Translations under genes and position numbers: made by a program
Shown here: one piece after another, positions 63,006 to 64,000 of the stretch
How positions within the stretch are numbered: the stretch's first letter is position 1
How the letters are laid out: each line of letters opens with the position of its first letter
Source of the DNA: Streptomyces sp. NBC_00249
Lineage (GTDB): Bacteria; Actinomycetota; Actinomycetes; Streptomycetales; Streptomycetaceae
NCBI RefSeq assembly: GCF_026342355.1
Contig: NZ_JAPEMV010000002.1
Location: forward strand, 310,001-374,000
Reading direction: 5' to 3'
Length of the DNA stretch: 64,000 nucleotides
The notes under the pieces: model-generated
Database searches by the model: none
The model's input: only the letters and a program-made list of their open reading frames with translations
What the model was told of the DNA's origin: nothing

Positions 63006-64000
63006 TCAGAAACCGGGCGGCTCCGTGTAGGTGCCCCACTCGTCGCGCAGGACGTTGCAGATCTCGCCGAGCGTGGCCTCGGCGCGTACGGCGTCGAGCA
63101 TGGCCGGGATCATGTTCGAGCCGTCGCGGGCGGCGGCGAGCATCTCGTCGAGCGCGGCGCCCACCTTGGCGTCGTCGCGGCGGCCCTTGCGCGCGGCCAG
63201 CTCCTGGACCTGTACGCGCTCCACCTCGTGGCTGACGCGGAGGATCTCCAGGTCGCCGGTGACGGAGCCGTGGTGGACGTTGACGCCGACGACGCGCTTG
63301 TCGCCCTTCTCCACGGAGCGCTGGTACTGGAAGGCGGATTCGGCGATCTCGCCGGTGAACCAGCCGTCCTCGATGCCGCGCAGGATGCCCGAGGTGATCG
63401 GCCCGATGGGGTGCCGGCCGTCGGGGTGGGCGCGCAGGCCGCGCTCCCTGATCTGCTCGAAGATCTTCTCGGCGTCGGCCTCGATGCGGTCGGTGAGCTG
63501 CTCGACGTACCAGGAGCCGCCCAGCGGGTCGGCCACGTTGGCGACGCCGGTCTCCTCCATCAGCACCTGCTGCGTGCGCAGGGCGATCTCGGCGGCCTGC
63601 TCGCTGGGGAGGGCGAGGGTCTCGTCGAGGGCGTTGGTGTGGAGGGAGTTGGTGCCGCCGAGGACGGCCGCGAGGGCTTCGACGGCGGTGCGCACGACGT
63701 TGTTGTACGGCTGCTGGGCCGTGAGGGAGACCCCGGCGGTCTGGGTGTGGAAGCGCAGCCACATGGCCTTGTCGGACTTCGCCCCGTAGACCTCCTTCAT
63801 CCAGCGGGCCCAGATGCGGCGGGCGGCGCGGAACTTGGCGATCTCCTCGAAGAAGTCGAGGTGCGCGTCGAAGAAGAAGGAGAGGCCGGAGGCGAAGTGG
63901 TCGACGTCCAGGCCGCGGGAGAGGCCGAGTTCCACGTAGCCGAAGCCGTCGGCGAGGGTGTACGCGAGCTCCTGCGCGGCCGTGGCCCCGGCCTCGCGGA
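63006..64000 (-). CDS. icmA: Acyl-CoA mutase large subunit (isobutyryl-CoA mutase type), 3' part
   Basis: Open to the window edge, so the N-terminus is missing; about 331 residues seen. The substrate-binding barrel is covered: VELGLSRGLDVDHFASGLSFFF, RFHTQTAGVSLTAQQPYNNVVRTAVEALAAVLGGTNSLHTNALDE, and VADPLGGSWYVEQLTDRIE. In methylmalonyl-CoA mutase the first part of this motif reads QTSGWSLTAQ; here it is QTAGVSLTAQ, which speaks for an isobutyryl-CoA or related mutase. There is no B12-binding domain at the C-terminus (ends WGTYTEPPGF), so a separate small subunit is needed, as in IcmA/IcmB. Acts in valine and fatty-acid breakdown. Confidence 0.85.
   Translation of the reverse strand, partial: REAGATAAQELAYTLADGFGYVELGLSRGLDVDHFASGLSFFFDAHLDFFEEIAKFRAARRIWARWMKEVYGAKSDKAMWLRFHTQTAGVSLTAQQPYNNVVRTAVEALAAVLGGTNSLHTNALDETLALPSEQAAEIALRTQQVLMEETGVANVADPLGGSWYVEQLTDRIEADAEKIFEQIRERGLRAHPDGRHPIGPITSGILRGIEDGWFTGEIAESAFQYQRSVEKGDKRVVGVNVHHGSVTGDLEILRVSHEVERVQVQELAARKGRRDDAKVGAALDEMLAAARDGSNMIPAMLDAVRAEATLGEICNVLRDEWGTYTEPPGF

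Noticed and set aside
63006..64000. Methylmalonyl-CoA mutase
   Set aside because: The QTAGVSLTAQ wording in place of QTSGWSLTAQ and the missing C-terminal B12 domain fit the isobutyryl-CoA mutase type better, although the N-terminus is outside the window.

Overview
The window reads as a Streptomyces (or very close actinomycete) chromosome: very high G+C, third codon positions almost always G or C, many GTG starts, 1-4 nt start/stop overlaps inside operons, a complete GlgE maltosyltransferase pathway, and the dispersed palindromic repeat with the GCCGGCGTTTGAGG core that is common in Streptomyces genomes. The order glgP / glgE-treS-mak-glgB / pfkA / pta-ackA-pyk / thioredoxin / acyl-CoA mutase resembles the core of the S. 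coelicolor chromosome as I remember it (not checked). No rRNA, tRNA, CRISPR array or insertion sequence was recognised.

Layout. 1-3.1 kb: the end of a glycogen debranching enzyme, then a divergent MarR/MFS pair with an operator. 3.1-26.1 kb: an exopolysaccharide region with a CDP-alcohol phosphatidyltransferase and a nucleotidyltransferase, a glycosyltransferase/Wzz-Wzc-like/flippase operon, a Wzy-like polymerase, an acyltransferase and second glycosyltransferase, GDP-fucose synthesis (gmd, fcl) and a priming glycosylphosphotransferase. Embedded in it are a 558-aa orphan protein, a large secreted carbohydrate-binding protein, and a tight operon of three secreted wall hydrolases (Rpf, M23 and CHAP type) that all carry the same six-repeat propeller domain. 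26.5-32.6 kb: a secreted M4 protease, a decayed oxidoreductase, a His/Asp-rich exported protein, a DHA2-type exporter and a double-domain Lrp/AsnC regulator.

32.6-53.2 kb is central carbon metabolism: glgP, then glgE-treS-mak-glgB (trehalose to maltose to maltose-1-phosphate to branched alpha-glucan), a MerR-thioredoxin pair with a textbook MerR promoter, an HTH regulator, 6-phosphofructokinase, and pta-ackA-pyk (acetyl-CoA to acetate with ATP, and PEP to pyruvate). 53.5-57.7 kb holds a 1259-aa exported, Ala-rich coiled-coil protein whose C-terminus looks like a polymorphic toxin domain, followed with a 1-nt overlap by a 126-aa acidic candidate immunity gene. 57.8-64 kb: a three-gene operon of Streptomyces cell-surface hypotheticals (DUF6230 and DUF6114 types plus a Ser/Thr/Pro-rich protein), a thioredoxin-TPR protein, a TetR regulator with a perfect 10+10 bp operator, and the C-terminal part of an acyl-CoA mutase.

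The two places most worth attention are the three-hydrolase propeller operon (10.5-14.8 kb), where three different catalytic heads share one tail and the tail copies look homogenised by gene conversion inside a fucose-making polysaccharide locus, and the candidate toxin-immunity locus (53.5-57.7 kb).
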